From contig DITY01000077.1 of assembly GCA_002422955.1 (NCBI GenBank), positions 1,950 to 8,768 of the forward strand: a stretch of 6,819 nucleotides of DNA, read 5' to 3'. Positions within the stretch are counted from its first letter, which is position 1, and the number at the start of each line of letters is the position of its first letter. Of this stretch, positions 1 through 6,067 are shown in pieces. The notes under the pieces are model-generated. The model was not told where the DNA came from and made no database searches. It saw only the letters and a list, made by a program, of their open reading frames with translations. A program made the position numbers and the translations under genes. The DNA comes from Planctomycetaceae bacterium UBA6172. GTDB lineage: Bacteria; Planctomycetota; Planctomycetia; Pirellulales; Pirellulaceae.

Positions 1-204
1 AAACTAGAAGCCTTACTAAACACGGTGCGGAAAATAATTGTCCGGCGCCATTTTTGCGAAGCACTCGCTCCCTTTTGTTCGAAACACGCGAAAGGCGAGT
101 TCCTCGCAACAGGTACCGGACACTTTTTTGCCGCACGATCCTAACAACAGCGCGGTCGCTGTACCCACCCCCACCCTTATATCTAATCATCACATCTCAT
201 TATC
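1..204. other. Non-coding leader region upstream of the first + strand gene
   Basis: I find no convincing gene here. The stretch is visibly more AT-rich than the rest of the window, which fits a regulatory region. It ends in an AT-rich run (TTATATCTAATCAT, from 177) just before the ATG at 205, and no Shine-Dalgarno sequence is present. A TATATC at 178-183 matches a -10 box at four of six positions, but I see no -35 element at proper spacing, so I do not call a promoter. A 5-bp inverted repeat (GCGAG at 95-99, CTCGC at 103-107) is too weak to be a terminator. An open frame covering part of this region continues out of frame into the next gene and has no protein-like composition. Confidence 0.5.
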
Positions 205-1026
205 ATGAATATCAGCGAAGTGAGTGCTCGCAGGGAGCACGCCCATCTCGTCGCAACGCTGATCGCGGCGGCCTGCTTGGCATTCTTGTTTTTCGCCTGG
301 CCGCGACACGAGCAACCCAAAGTCGTGGTTGAAACGGCCCCCTTGGACGATTCGCCGCCGGTGCCGAAGTTTAGCATTTGGCGGCCCTTTTTCTTCACGA
401 ACGTGGGTGACCATGACATCTCGATGCCCCCGGGAACCAGCTTTGTCATCCGCCCTGTCCAGTCGGAACGGCTCTACTTGGTCACGGCTCTCCAGCTGCT
501 GGGGCCGAGTACCGGATTGACCGCGGAGATCGCTCCGGGGCAGATCCGCGAGTCGATAAGCGAGGTGGTGGTCAGCGAAGCGTTCGGGGCTTCGGATTCC
601 ACCGTCAAGGTTGAGATCCCGTTGGAACTCGATCTGGCTAAGGGAGATGCCGAGTTTTGGAAGGCAGCGGGCTTGCTGGTGATCCCGGCCGGGGATAATG
701 CGAAGAAGCTCAAGCCGCTGCCGATCGCCAGTTCCGCGCCCACCGTCGGCGATCCGGTGTGGTTGGCCACCGCGGTCTACGGCGGGGCGCCGGCGAGCCA
801 GTACACGCACCGCGCGAACGTCACCGGAGTATCAGAAACCGGGGGCGTCGACTACGCTTTCGAGAATGCGGAACTCAGCCTGCAAGCGGCGGTTGGGGCA
901 CCGTTATTGAACTCGGCTGGCGAGGTCGTTGGCGTGCATCTGAGTGGCCAAGCGGATGGGACGGCGGTCGTTGGCCGAGGGATTTCGGCCGATCGACTGC
1001 GGGAAGCTCTCGAGAAGCTGCTGTAA
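205..1026 (+). CDS. Membrane-anchored trypsin-like domain protein, probably a pseudoprotease
   Basis: This is a 273-residue protein with a short Arg-rich N-terminus, one hydrophobic segment at about residues 15-32, and a long polar remainder. It is probably anchored in the inner membrane with the C-terminal domain outside the cytoplasm. The rest reads like a chymotrypsin/DegP-type fold: GTSFVIR (77-83), YLVTALQLLG (91-100) at the catalytic-His strand, GDPVWLATAVYGG (182-194), and AAVGAPLLNSAGEVVGVH (228-245) at the GxSGGPL...G.vvGi block. The expected His is Gln97 and the expected Ser is Val230. The usual D-x-A-x-L motif appears as AAGLL (154-158), with Ala154 where the Asp should be. By eye the whole triad is therefore gone, which suggests a binding or structural role. 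The family call rests on motif reading alone. The start is the first ATG after the AT-rich leader and has no Shine-Dalgarno. A histidine kinase follows on the same strand after 68 nt and may be co-transcribed. Alternatively this is simply a conserved hypothetical envelope protein. Confidence 0.8.
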   Translation: MNISEVSARREHAHLVATLIAAACLAFLFFAWPRHEQPKVVVETAPLDDSPPVPKFSIWRPFFFTNVGDHDISMPPGTSFVIRPVQSERLYLVTALQLLGPSTGLTAEIAPGQIRESISEVVVSEAFGASDSTVKVEIPLELDLAKGDAEFWKAAGLLVIPAGDNAKKLKPLPIASSAPTVGDPVWLATAVYGGAPASQYTHRANVTGVSETGGVDYAFENAELSLQAAVGAPLLNSAGEVVGVHLSGQADGTAVVGRGISADRLREALEKLL

Positions 1027-1094
1027 GCCTCGATCGAGTTTCCCGCCGGCCCGATGCGATTTCAGTCCCGTCTCCGATTCGATCCGACTTCCCC

Positions 1095-2555
1095 ATGCCC
1101 GCTTTGATCTCGCCCACGAACGTCACTCGGACTGGCCTCACCGCGGCGGTGATTTGTGGCCTGGTGCTCGTGCTCTCCGCGGCCAGCGGATGGGCGGTGT
1201 CCGCCGCCGGGTTGGCGGTTCTTGTCATGGTGGTGATGACCTTACGCTTGGCAGAACAAGCCACCACGCAGTTGGCGAACCATCGCGATCTCGAAACCGA
1301 GACCCGCTTTTTAAGGCAGCAGTTCGAGCGATTGGCTGCTGCCGCGGCGGGGCCGGTCGCGGGCGAATCCTCCAGGCCGGTGGTGAACGCCGACCTGCCG
1401 CTGGATCGCCAATTGTCGGCGTTGGCGGCGCAGGCGCGCGCGTTGCATTCGTCGTACTTCGACTTGTGGAATGAGCGGGCGCGGTTGACCGTGGTCCTGG
1501 AGAACCTCGACTGCGGCGTGGTCGTCGTTTCGCCACAGGGGGAGATCGTGCTGGCGAATGTCGCGGCCAAGAAACAGTTTCCCGTCTCGCAACCGATGAT
1601 CGGCTCCCCTTTGGCCGAGACCATCCGGCATCGCGAATTGTTGGCCAAGGTGCGCGAGGTCGCGATCGACCGCTCGCCGCGCGAGGTGGTCGTCGACGAG
1701 CGTGACGCATCGGGACGCCGGCAGGTGCTGCGAATCCTTTGCGCGTCCGTGCCGTACGAAAAAGATGTCTCGGCAGTGTTGCTGGTCGCGAACGACGAGT
1801 CGGAGATCCGCGAGATCGAGGAGACCCGCCGCGAGTTCGTCGCGAACGTGTCGCACGAGCTGAAGACCCCTTTGGCGGCGATCAAGGGCTACGTGGAAAC
1901 CGCGGAACTGGCGATCCAGGACGATCCCGAGGCGGCCAAGTACTTCGTGTCGCAGATTCACGACCAGACTCGACGGCTGGAAAGCCTGGTCTCGGACATG
2001 TTGACGCTGGCCCGCGCCCAGGCCGGTACGCAGAACCTCCGGCTGACCGCGGTCGACCTGCACGCGGTGGTCGCCGAATCGATCGCGACCTACACGCCGG
2101 TTGCCGGGGCCAAGCGGATCGCGTTATCCCATGACCGTGGCGGCCGCGCGACGGTGATGGTGCGGGCGGACCGCGAAGCGGCGATCACCATCGCCAACAA
2201 CGTCATCGGCAATGCGATCCGCTACACGCCGGAAGGGGGCGAAGTGATCGCGAACGTGACCTCGGACGGCGAGTTCGGAATCATCTCCGTCCGCGATACC
2301 GGCATCGGCATCCCGGAGCACGAACAGCGACGGGTGTTTGAACGGTTTTATCGGACCGAGCAATCGCGGCAACATTCCAGCGTCGGTACCGGCCTGGGGT
2401 TGGCGATCGTGAAGAACTTGACGCAATCGCAGGGTGGCCAGGTGCGACTGTGGAGCCAACCGGGCGAAGGGAGCAAGTTCGATATCCTACTGCCGCTGCA
2501 GTCCGCCAACCGCTCGGCCAAACAGCTCGCGGCCGCACGGGAAGCGAAGCCGTGA
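1095..2555 (+). CDS. PhoR-like membrane sensor histidine kinase with a PAS domain
   Basis: This 486-residue kinase should autophosphorylate on His and pass the phosphate to a response regulator that is not in the window. Two membrane helices (about 13-29 and 32-50) are separated by only a few residues. A helical, probably coiled-coil linker spans about 52-130. A PAS-like domain follows at about 130-232 (LENLDCGVVVVSPQGEIVLAN). The H-box FVANVSHELKTPL (248-260) carries the phospho-acceptor His254. The ATP-binding domain has the N-box NNVIGNAIRYTP (368-379), the G1 box DTGIGIP (401-407), the F-box VFERFYR (414-420) and the G2 box GTGLGLAIVK (431-440), so all catalytic elements are present. The domain order resembles PhoR, but phosphate sensing is not shown. 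The frame stays open upstream into the previous gene. I chose the ATG at 1095 because it directly precedes the first hydrophobic helix and lies after the previous stop; it has no Shine-Dalgarno sequence. The gene converges with the MORN gene, 18 nt away. Confidence 0.95.
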   Translation: MPALISPTNVTRTGLTAAVICGLVLVLSAASGWAVSAAGLAVLVMVVMTLRLAEQATTQLANHRDLETETRFLRQQFERLAAAAAGPVAGESSRPVVNADLPLDRQLSALAAQARALHSSYFDLWNERARLTVVLENLDCGVVVVSPQGEIVLANVAAKKQFPVSQPMIGSPLAETIRHRELLAKVREVAIDRSPREVVVDERDASGRRQVLRILCASVPYEKDVSAVLLVANDESEIREIEETRREFVANVSHELKTPLAAIKGYVETAELAIQDDPEAAKYFVSQIHDQTRRLESLVSDMLTLARAQAGTQNLRLTAVDLHAVVAESIATYTPVAGAKRIALSHDRGGRATVMVRADREAAITIANNVIGNAIRYTPEGGEVIANVTSDGEFGIISVRDTGIGIPEHEQRRVFERFYRTEQSRQHSSVGTGLGLAIVKNLTQSQGGQVRLWSQPGEGSKFDILLPLQSANRSAKQLAAAREAKP

Positions 2556-2562
2556 GCAATGT

Positions 2563-2579
2563 GCCTGTGTGGATCAGGC
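2563..2579. terminator. Possible hairpin between convergent genes
   Basis: GCCTG (2563-2567) and CAGGC (2575-2579) form a perfect 5-bp stem with a 7-nt loop in the 18-nt gap between two convergent genes, reaching into the stop codon of the minus-strand gene. A second, outer pair, AAGCCG (2547-2552) with CGGCTT (2583-2588), could extend it. On the + strand only TTT follows the stem, and on the minus strand there is no T-tract. The location is right for a shared terminator, but the sequence support is weak. Confidence 0.25.
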
Positions 2580-2945
2580 TTTCGGCTTGAAGGTCTTCTG
2601 TTGTTTGATCGCGCCGGACTGGTCATAGGTCGTCCACGGCCCAACCTTCTTTCCACGCTCATAGGCCCCTTCGTCCCACAATTGGCCGTTTTCGTAGTAG
2701 CGCTTCCAGTTGCCGACTTGGAGGCCGTTGTCGAATGCCCCCGATTGCAGCGGCTGACCGCTTTCACGCCACCAATCCCAGTGGCCATCGAGTTCGCCAT
2801 CCCGGTAACCGCCGACCGCCTTCTGTTGGCCATTGCGGTAGTAGAAGGTCCACATACCGTGCCGTTTTCCGCCTCGCATGCCGCCTTCCCCCGACAGCCG
2901 GCGGTCGGCGAACAACTCTTGCGTGGGGCCATCGGTGGTTGGCAT
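2574..2945 (-). CDS. Small MORN/YwqK-type repeat protein
   Basis: This 123-residue protein is built almost entirely of four repeats with an exact 24-residue period. Gly recurs at 21, 45, 69 and 93, Gly at 26, 50, 74 and 98, the G-x-W core has Trp at 32, 56, 80 and 104, and the NG/SG turn has Gly at 39, 63, 87 and 111. The repeat pattern, roughly G-x-Y-x-x-G-x3-G-x-W-x3-Y-x-x-N-G-Q, is that of MORN_2/YwqK-type proteins, which form an elongated beta-hairpin scaffold. Their biochemical role is mostly unknown; some relatives carry the database label YwqK-family antitoxin, which is not evidence of an antitoxin here. There is no signal peptide or membrane helix, so it is probably cytoplasmic. It is the last gene of the minus-strand cluster, 40 nt after the metallopeptidase. 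A GGAG 6 nt before the ATG supports the start. Confidence 0.9.
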   Translation of the reverse strand: MPTTDGPTQELFADRRLSGEGGMRGGKRHGMWTFYYRNGQQKAVGGYRDGELDGHWDWWRESGQPLQSGAFDNGLQVGNWKRYYENGQLWDEGAYERGKKVGPWTTYDQSGAIKQQKTFKPKA

Positions 2946-2951
2946 GGGATG

Positions 2952-2955
2952 CTCC
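2952..2955 (-). promoter_or_regulatory. Ribosome binding site of the MORN-repeat gene
   Basis: GGAG lies 6 nt before the ATG at 2945 on the minus strand, within the 40-nt gap after the metallopeptidase stop. It fixes the start of the MORN-repeat gene. Several other genes in the window have no such site. Confidence 0.55.
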
Positions 2956-2985
2956 GCGGATGGGGCAGCGAGTCGCGGTGTGAAC

Positions 2986-4122
2986 TCAGTTCGGGACGTA
3001 GGATTCGAGCAGTCGCAGGACCGAGGCGATGGACGTTAGCGAAGCGGTCTCGTTGGCGGTGTGGTAGCCGGTGGTGGGGATCTGCAGCGTCGTGCCGGTG
3101 ATCTGGCCGTTGGTGGCGGCGATCAGACGCCCCAACTCCGTGCGTCCCAGCGACAACGGCTTGGTCCGGGTGAGATTGACCCGCTCGACGTATTCGTCTT
3201 TGTAGGTGTAGCTGACTTGCAATTCGCGACAGCGTCCCGCCAGCTCTTCGGTCATGAACGTGCTGAATTCGCCCCCCGCATCCTTGCGTCGCAGGACCAC
3301 GTCTTGGGCACCGGCGGCGTCGGTGTTGGGATACGGGCTGGTATCGAGCACCATCAATCGCTGCGTCGTCTTGCGTTCCCGTTGAAACCATTCCAGCGCG
3401 TACCGCCAACTGCGGCCAGCTTCCTCTTCCGCCGTGAACAAGGCGGTCCCCTGAAAGCCTTTGCGGAACAGGTAGATCAACACGGCGACCGAGACGACGT
3501 TGTCGAGCTGCGCCGAAATGTAGCCCCCCTCGACGGTCAGCCGATCGAGGAACGAAACCGGCGTGCCGGGCTGCAGGTCAGCCAAGCCGACGACTTCGAA
3601 GATCAAATTGCGGCGATTGGGGCAGACGAAACTTTTGGTGATCGTCCCTTGGCCGAGGTAGCTGCCGACATAGGGGAGATGGGCTTGCACCCGCTGGCCA
3701 TGAAAGCGGTCCTTGATCGTTTCGATCATCTGCTCCGACACGGAATCGCCCGTCAGCTCCCCTTGGTTCGTCGCTGTGAACGCCGCGTACTGGAACTCGT
3801 TGGGCCCGGTGCAGACCAGCCCGTGCCGGTCGACATGGGCCGACAGGAACAGGCTGTCGGGATCGTTGCCCCGCGCGACCAACACCCCGTTGTAGTGCCG
3901 AACGTCGACTTCGATCTCTTCCAATTCGCGGCGCACGACACGAAAGAACGAATCCTCGGTTCCGACGACGGCTGGCTCGCGGATCAGGTGCCGGAGAATG
4001 TCTAAAAAATTCGCCAGATCGACGCTCAGACCATGAGCAGCCGCCCGGGCCCGATCGCGCTCGGCGGCTCCGTCGAAGTTCGCGTCGTTTTCGATCCCGG
4101 GAAGGTGACCTCTAGAAATCAT
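2986..4122 (-). CDS. M42-like dinuclear metallopeptidase (FrvX/glutamyl aminopeptidase type)
   Basis: This 378-residue protein (from the ATG at 4122) has the co-catalytic metallopeptidase layout of the MH clan. SAHVDRHG (94-101) holds metal ligand His96 and catalytic-helper Asp98. AQLDN (204-208) holds bridging Asp207. TAEEEAG (230-236) holds general base Glu233 and metal ligand Glu234. VLDTSPYP (258-265) holds Asp260, and TTGYHTANE (350-358) holds His354. All five ligands are therefore present. The roughly 100 residues between His96 and Asp207 fit the small inserted domain of M42 enzymes. M42 members are usually cytoplasmic aminopeptidases that form large TET-like assemblies; the substrate here is unknown. 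There is no signal peptide. A TTG at 4167, 1 nt past the kinase stop, would add 15 residues. I prefer the ATG, although neither start has a Shine-Dalgarno. The gene lies 46 nt after the sugar kinase, so a role in digesting murein-derived or other peptides is possible but unproven. A distant M20-family member is the main alternative. Confidence 0.88.
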   Translation of the reverse strand: MISRGHLPGIENDANFDGAAERDRARAAAHGLSVDLANFLDILRHLIREPAVVGTEDSFFRVVRRELEEIEVDVRHYNGVLVARGNDPDSLFLSAHVDRHGLVCTGPNEFQYAAFTATNQGELTGDSVSEQMIETIKDRFHGQRVQAHLPYVGSYLGQGTITKSFVCPNRRNLIFEVVGLADLQPGTPVSFLDRLTVEGGYISAQLDNVVSVAVLIYLFRKGFQGTALFTAEEEAGRSWRYALEWFQRERKTTQRLMVLDTSPYPNTDAAGAQDVVLRRKDAGGEFSTFMTEELAGRCRELQVSYTYKDEYVERVNLTRTKPLSLGRTELGRLIAATNGQITGTTLQIPTTGYHTANETASLTSIASVLRLLESYVPN

Positions 4123-4168
4123 CGAAATCGCCAGGGTTGGTGGGCGGTTGCCTGGCCGCCGGGTCAAT

Positions 4169-5113
4169 TCAAGAAAACAAATGCAGCACGGTATCGACCG
4201 GCCGTGTGATCAAACGGTAACCCTCGCATAATCCGCCCCCAGCGGTAAAGCCCGCCAATACCCGCTCACGAATCGGCTGCTCCGCGATCAACAAGCCGCC
4301 CGTCAGTACAATATTAATCGGTTCCCCCGCGAAGCGGCGCCTCCAGATCGTAATCAGGTGGGCCGCCAGATCGTCCCCGGCTTGATCGACCAACCTCGCC
4401 GCGACCGCGTCACCGTCGAAGGCGACCCGGCAGACGACCCCGGCCGCCGCCGCGACCTGTTCGGGGTTCCAGCGTCGCAGCGTCGGCAACCAGCGTCGCG
4501 CGTCGGTTTCGCCGATCCATACGCTCAGCGCCGCCAACAGCTCGGTCGGCTCGCCCCGGCCATCCGCCGCCAACACAGCCGCTCGCAACCCCGCGATCGC
4601 CATCGCATAGCCGCTGCCATCGTCACCGTAAAGATAGCCCCAACCGCCACAGCGATCTTCCTCGCCAGCGGAATTGCGAGCATAAGCGAACGATCCCGTG
4701 CCGGCGATCAACGCGATCCCGCAATCGTTGGGGGTGCCCCCCGCGATCAGCGGCCGGGCATCGTGGCTGATGATCATCCGTCCGACGCGGCCAGACCGCT
4801 CGACTTCGGCGATGAACGCTTGGCGATGAGGCGGGCTCCCCTCGCCGGCCATGGCGAAGGCGATCGCGTCGATCCGATCCGGGGTGTTGCCCAACGCCGC
4901 GAAGGCGCGGTCGATCGCCAAGCTGCATTGACCCCAAGCCTGCTCGGCCGAGACCGTTTGGATGTTGGCCGGCCCGGCGATACCGTAACTGAGACACTCG
5001 ATCTGCCCGTCGGCCGCTCGCCGCCCGATCACGGCCACCGTTTTGGTGCCGCCACCATCGACGCCGACCAGCAGCGGCGCGCCGGCATCATCCGTCATCA
5101 CCCGCTCGTTCAC
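4169..5113 (-). CDS. BadF/BadG/BcrA-type sugar kinase, likely MurNAc/GlcNAc kinase (MurK-like)
   Basis: This is a 314-residue ASKHA-fold kinase of the N-acetylglucosamine kinase group. The phosphate-1 loop is VGVDGGGTKT (16-25). Asp118 in ISHDARPLIAG fits the catalytic base, and the phosphate-2 loop is LIAGTGSFAYA (135-145). The glycine-rich RCGGWGYLYGDDGSG (154-168) matches the substrate-side block of GlcNAc kinases, and the adenosine motif is VLTGGLL (269-275). The C-terminal end (RPVDTVLHLFS) does not show the usual small GA-x-x-LA helix and may be slightly shortened. The gene overlaps murQ by 4 nt (GTGA), and Clostridium acetobutylicum MurK belongs to this kinase family and phosphorylates MurNAc and GlcNAc, so MurNAc is the most likely substrate. 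Plain GlcNAc or glucosamine kinase cannot be excluded. The GTG at 5113 is favoured over the ATG at 5098 because a very strong ribosome binding site lies 7 nt before it. Cytoplasmic. Confidence 0.9.
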   Translation of the reverse strand: MNERVMTDDAGAPLLVGVDGGGTKTVAVIGRRAADGQIECLSYGIAGPANIQTVSAEQAWGQCSLAIDRAFAALGNTPDRIDAIAFAMAGEGSPPHRQAFIAEVERSGRVGRMIISHDARPLIAGGTPNDCGIALIAGTGSFAYARNSAGEEDRCGGWGYLYGDDGSGYAMAIAGLRAAVLAADGRGEPTELLAALSVWIGETDARRWLPTLRRWNPEQVAAAAGVVCRVAFDGDAVAARLVDQAGDDLAAHLITIWRRRFAGEPINIVLTGGLLIAEQPIRERVLAGFTAGGGLCEGYRLITRPVDTVLHLFS

Positions 5114-6021
5114 CCGATCACCTCCCGCAAGTGCCCGTGGTGGAAGCGCAGCAACTCGCGAGCCTGCTGGGCCGTGAGCCCGCGGTGATGCATCGCGATC
5201 GCCGTTTTAACTTCGCCACCGGCTCGATCGAGCAAATCGGTCGCATCGGAATCGGCCAGTCCGGTCAACCGCGCGACGATCCGCCGCGCACGGATGACCA
5301 GTTTGGTGTTCGTCGCCCGCAGATCGACCATCAGGTTGCCATAAGTTTTGCCCAACCGAATCATCGCCCCGGTTGTCAGCATGTTGAGCACCATCTTGGT
5401 CGCCGTGCCGGCCTTCATTCGCGTCGAACCGCTGATGATCTCCGGGCCGGCGATCGGGGCGATCAGGATGTCGACGAGCGGGTCGATCTCGGAGGGCGAA
5501 TTGCAAACCAAGCCGATCGTCACGGCACCCAATTCGCGCGCGTGCCGCAGGCCACCGATCACGTAAGGGGTCCGCCCACTGGTCGCGATCCCCACCAGCA
5601 CGTCGGCGGACGAGAAATCGATCCGCCGCAGGTCGACCACGGCCGCGGCGGGATCGTCCTCGGCACCTTCGATCGCGCGGGTCAACGCCGCCGGCCCACC
5701 CGCGATCAACCCGACGACCTGGGCGGGATCGGTGTTGAAAGTCGGCGGGCATTCGCTGGCATCGAGCACGCCCAATCGGCCGCTGGTCCCCGCACCCAGG
5801 TAGACCAAACGCCCGCCGCCACGCAGCGCCGTGGCGATCCGCTCGACCGCCGAAGCGATCGCGCCGGCGACAGCGCCCACCGCCTCGGCGACCTTCAAAT
5901 CTTCCTGCTGAATCAGCCGGACGATTTCCTCCGCCGAACAGCGGTCGATCGATTCCGAAGCGGCGTTAACGCCTTCGGTGGTCGCGGCGCTGACGCCTTC
6001 GGTGATCAAGGGATGCGGCAT
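5110..6021 (-). CDS. murQ: N-acetylmuramic acid 6-phosphate etherase MurQ
   Basis: This 303-residue cytoplasmic SIS-domain enzyme cleaves the lactyl ether of MurNAc-6-phosphate to give GlcNAc-6-phosphate and D-lactate in peptidoglycan recycling. It aligns with Escherichia coli MurQ (298 residues, recalled from memory) along its length: YLGAGTSGRLGVLDASECPP (74-93), AIEGAEDD (116-123), GIATSGRTPYVIGGL (144-158), ISGSTRMKAGTATKMVLNML (196-215), and GKTYGNLMVDLRATNTKL (224-241). Catalytic Glu90 and Glu121 correspond to E. coli Glu83 and Glu114, with the same 31-residue spacing. The C-terminal helical part resembles UBA-like folds. Oddly, the N-terminal TEG motif occurs twice (ITEGVSAA, then TTEGVNAA) because of a 24-bp tandem duplication. 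The ATG at 6021 is the only sensible start; it has no Shine-Dalgarno. The gene is 46 nt downstream of the peroxiredoxin and overlaps the kinase. No PTS transporter of the MurP type is present, consistent with kinase-fed MurNAc-6-phosphate. Confidence 0.97.
   Translation of the reverse strand: MPHPLITEGVSAATTEGVNAASESIDRCSAEEIVRLIQQEDLKVAEAVGAVAGAIASAVERIATALRGGGRLVYLGAGTSGRLGVLDASECPPTFNTDPAQVVGLIAGGPAALTRAIEGAEDDPAAAVVDLRRIDFSSADVLVGIATSGRTPYVIGGLRHARELGAVTIGLVCNSPSEIDPLVDILIAPIAGPEIISGSTRMKAGTATKMVLNMLTTGAMIRLGKTYGNLMVDLRATNTKLVIRARRIVARLTGLADSDATDLLDRAGGEVKTAIAMHHRGLTAQQARELLRFHHGHLREVIG
5116..5125 (-). promoter_or_regulatory. Strong ribosome binding site of the sugar kinase inside murQ
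   Basis: On the minus strand GGAGGTGATC is complementary over ten bases to the universal 16S rRNA 3' tail (GATCACCTCC). The GGAGG core ends 7 nt before the GTG at 5113. It lies inside the last codons of murQ (Arg-Glu-Val-Ile). It decides for the GTG start over the ATG at 5098 and supports translational coupling or re-initiation across the GTGA overlap. Confidence 0.8.
5960..6007 (-). repeat. 24-bp tandem duplication at the 5' end of murQ
   Basis: Bases 5960-5983 and 5984-6007 are two adjacent 24-bp copies that match at 21 of 24 positions. The unit is exactly eight codons, so the frame is kept and MurQ reads ITEGVSAA followed by TTEGVNAA. In E. coli MurQ the TEG-to-Ile-Asp distance is 10 residues. 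Here it is 18 from the first copy and 10 from the second, so the first copy is the extra one. Confidence 0.8.
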
Positions 6022-6067
6022 GGCAACGTACTGACATTCAACTCCGTAGCGGCCAAACTCATGCGGA

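Noticed and set aside
95..107. GCGAG/CTCGC inverted repeat as a terminator of a gene left of the window
   Set aside because: The stem is only 5 bp, and the nearest T run lies well downstream of it rather than directly after it.
759..1094. Upstream extension of the histidine kinase reading frame into the preceding gene
   Set aside because: The frame is open but the translation is low-complexity and Arg/Gly-rich, overlaps a real gene in another frame, and would put about 110 residues before the first membrane helix.
2574..2945. Reading the MORN-repeat gene as the antitoxin of a toxin-antitoxin pair
   Set aside because: The YwqK antitoxin label is a database name. No small toxin gene is adjacent, and the neighbour upstream is a metallopeptidase.
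3061..4005. Long + strand open frame (314 codons) opposite the metallopeptidase
   Set aside because: It has no domain signature and is antisense to a gene with an intact metal site; it is a GC-driven shadow.
4123..4167. TTG start adding 15 residues to the metallopeptidase
   Set aside because: It is possible given its closeness to the kinase stop, but there is no ribosome binding site, TTG is rarer than the ATG at 4122, and the extra residues show no family similarity.
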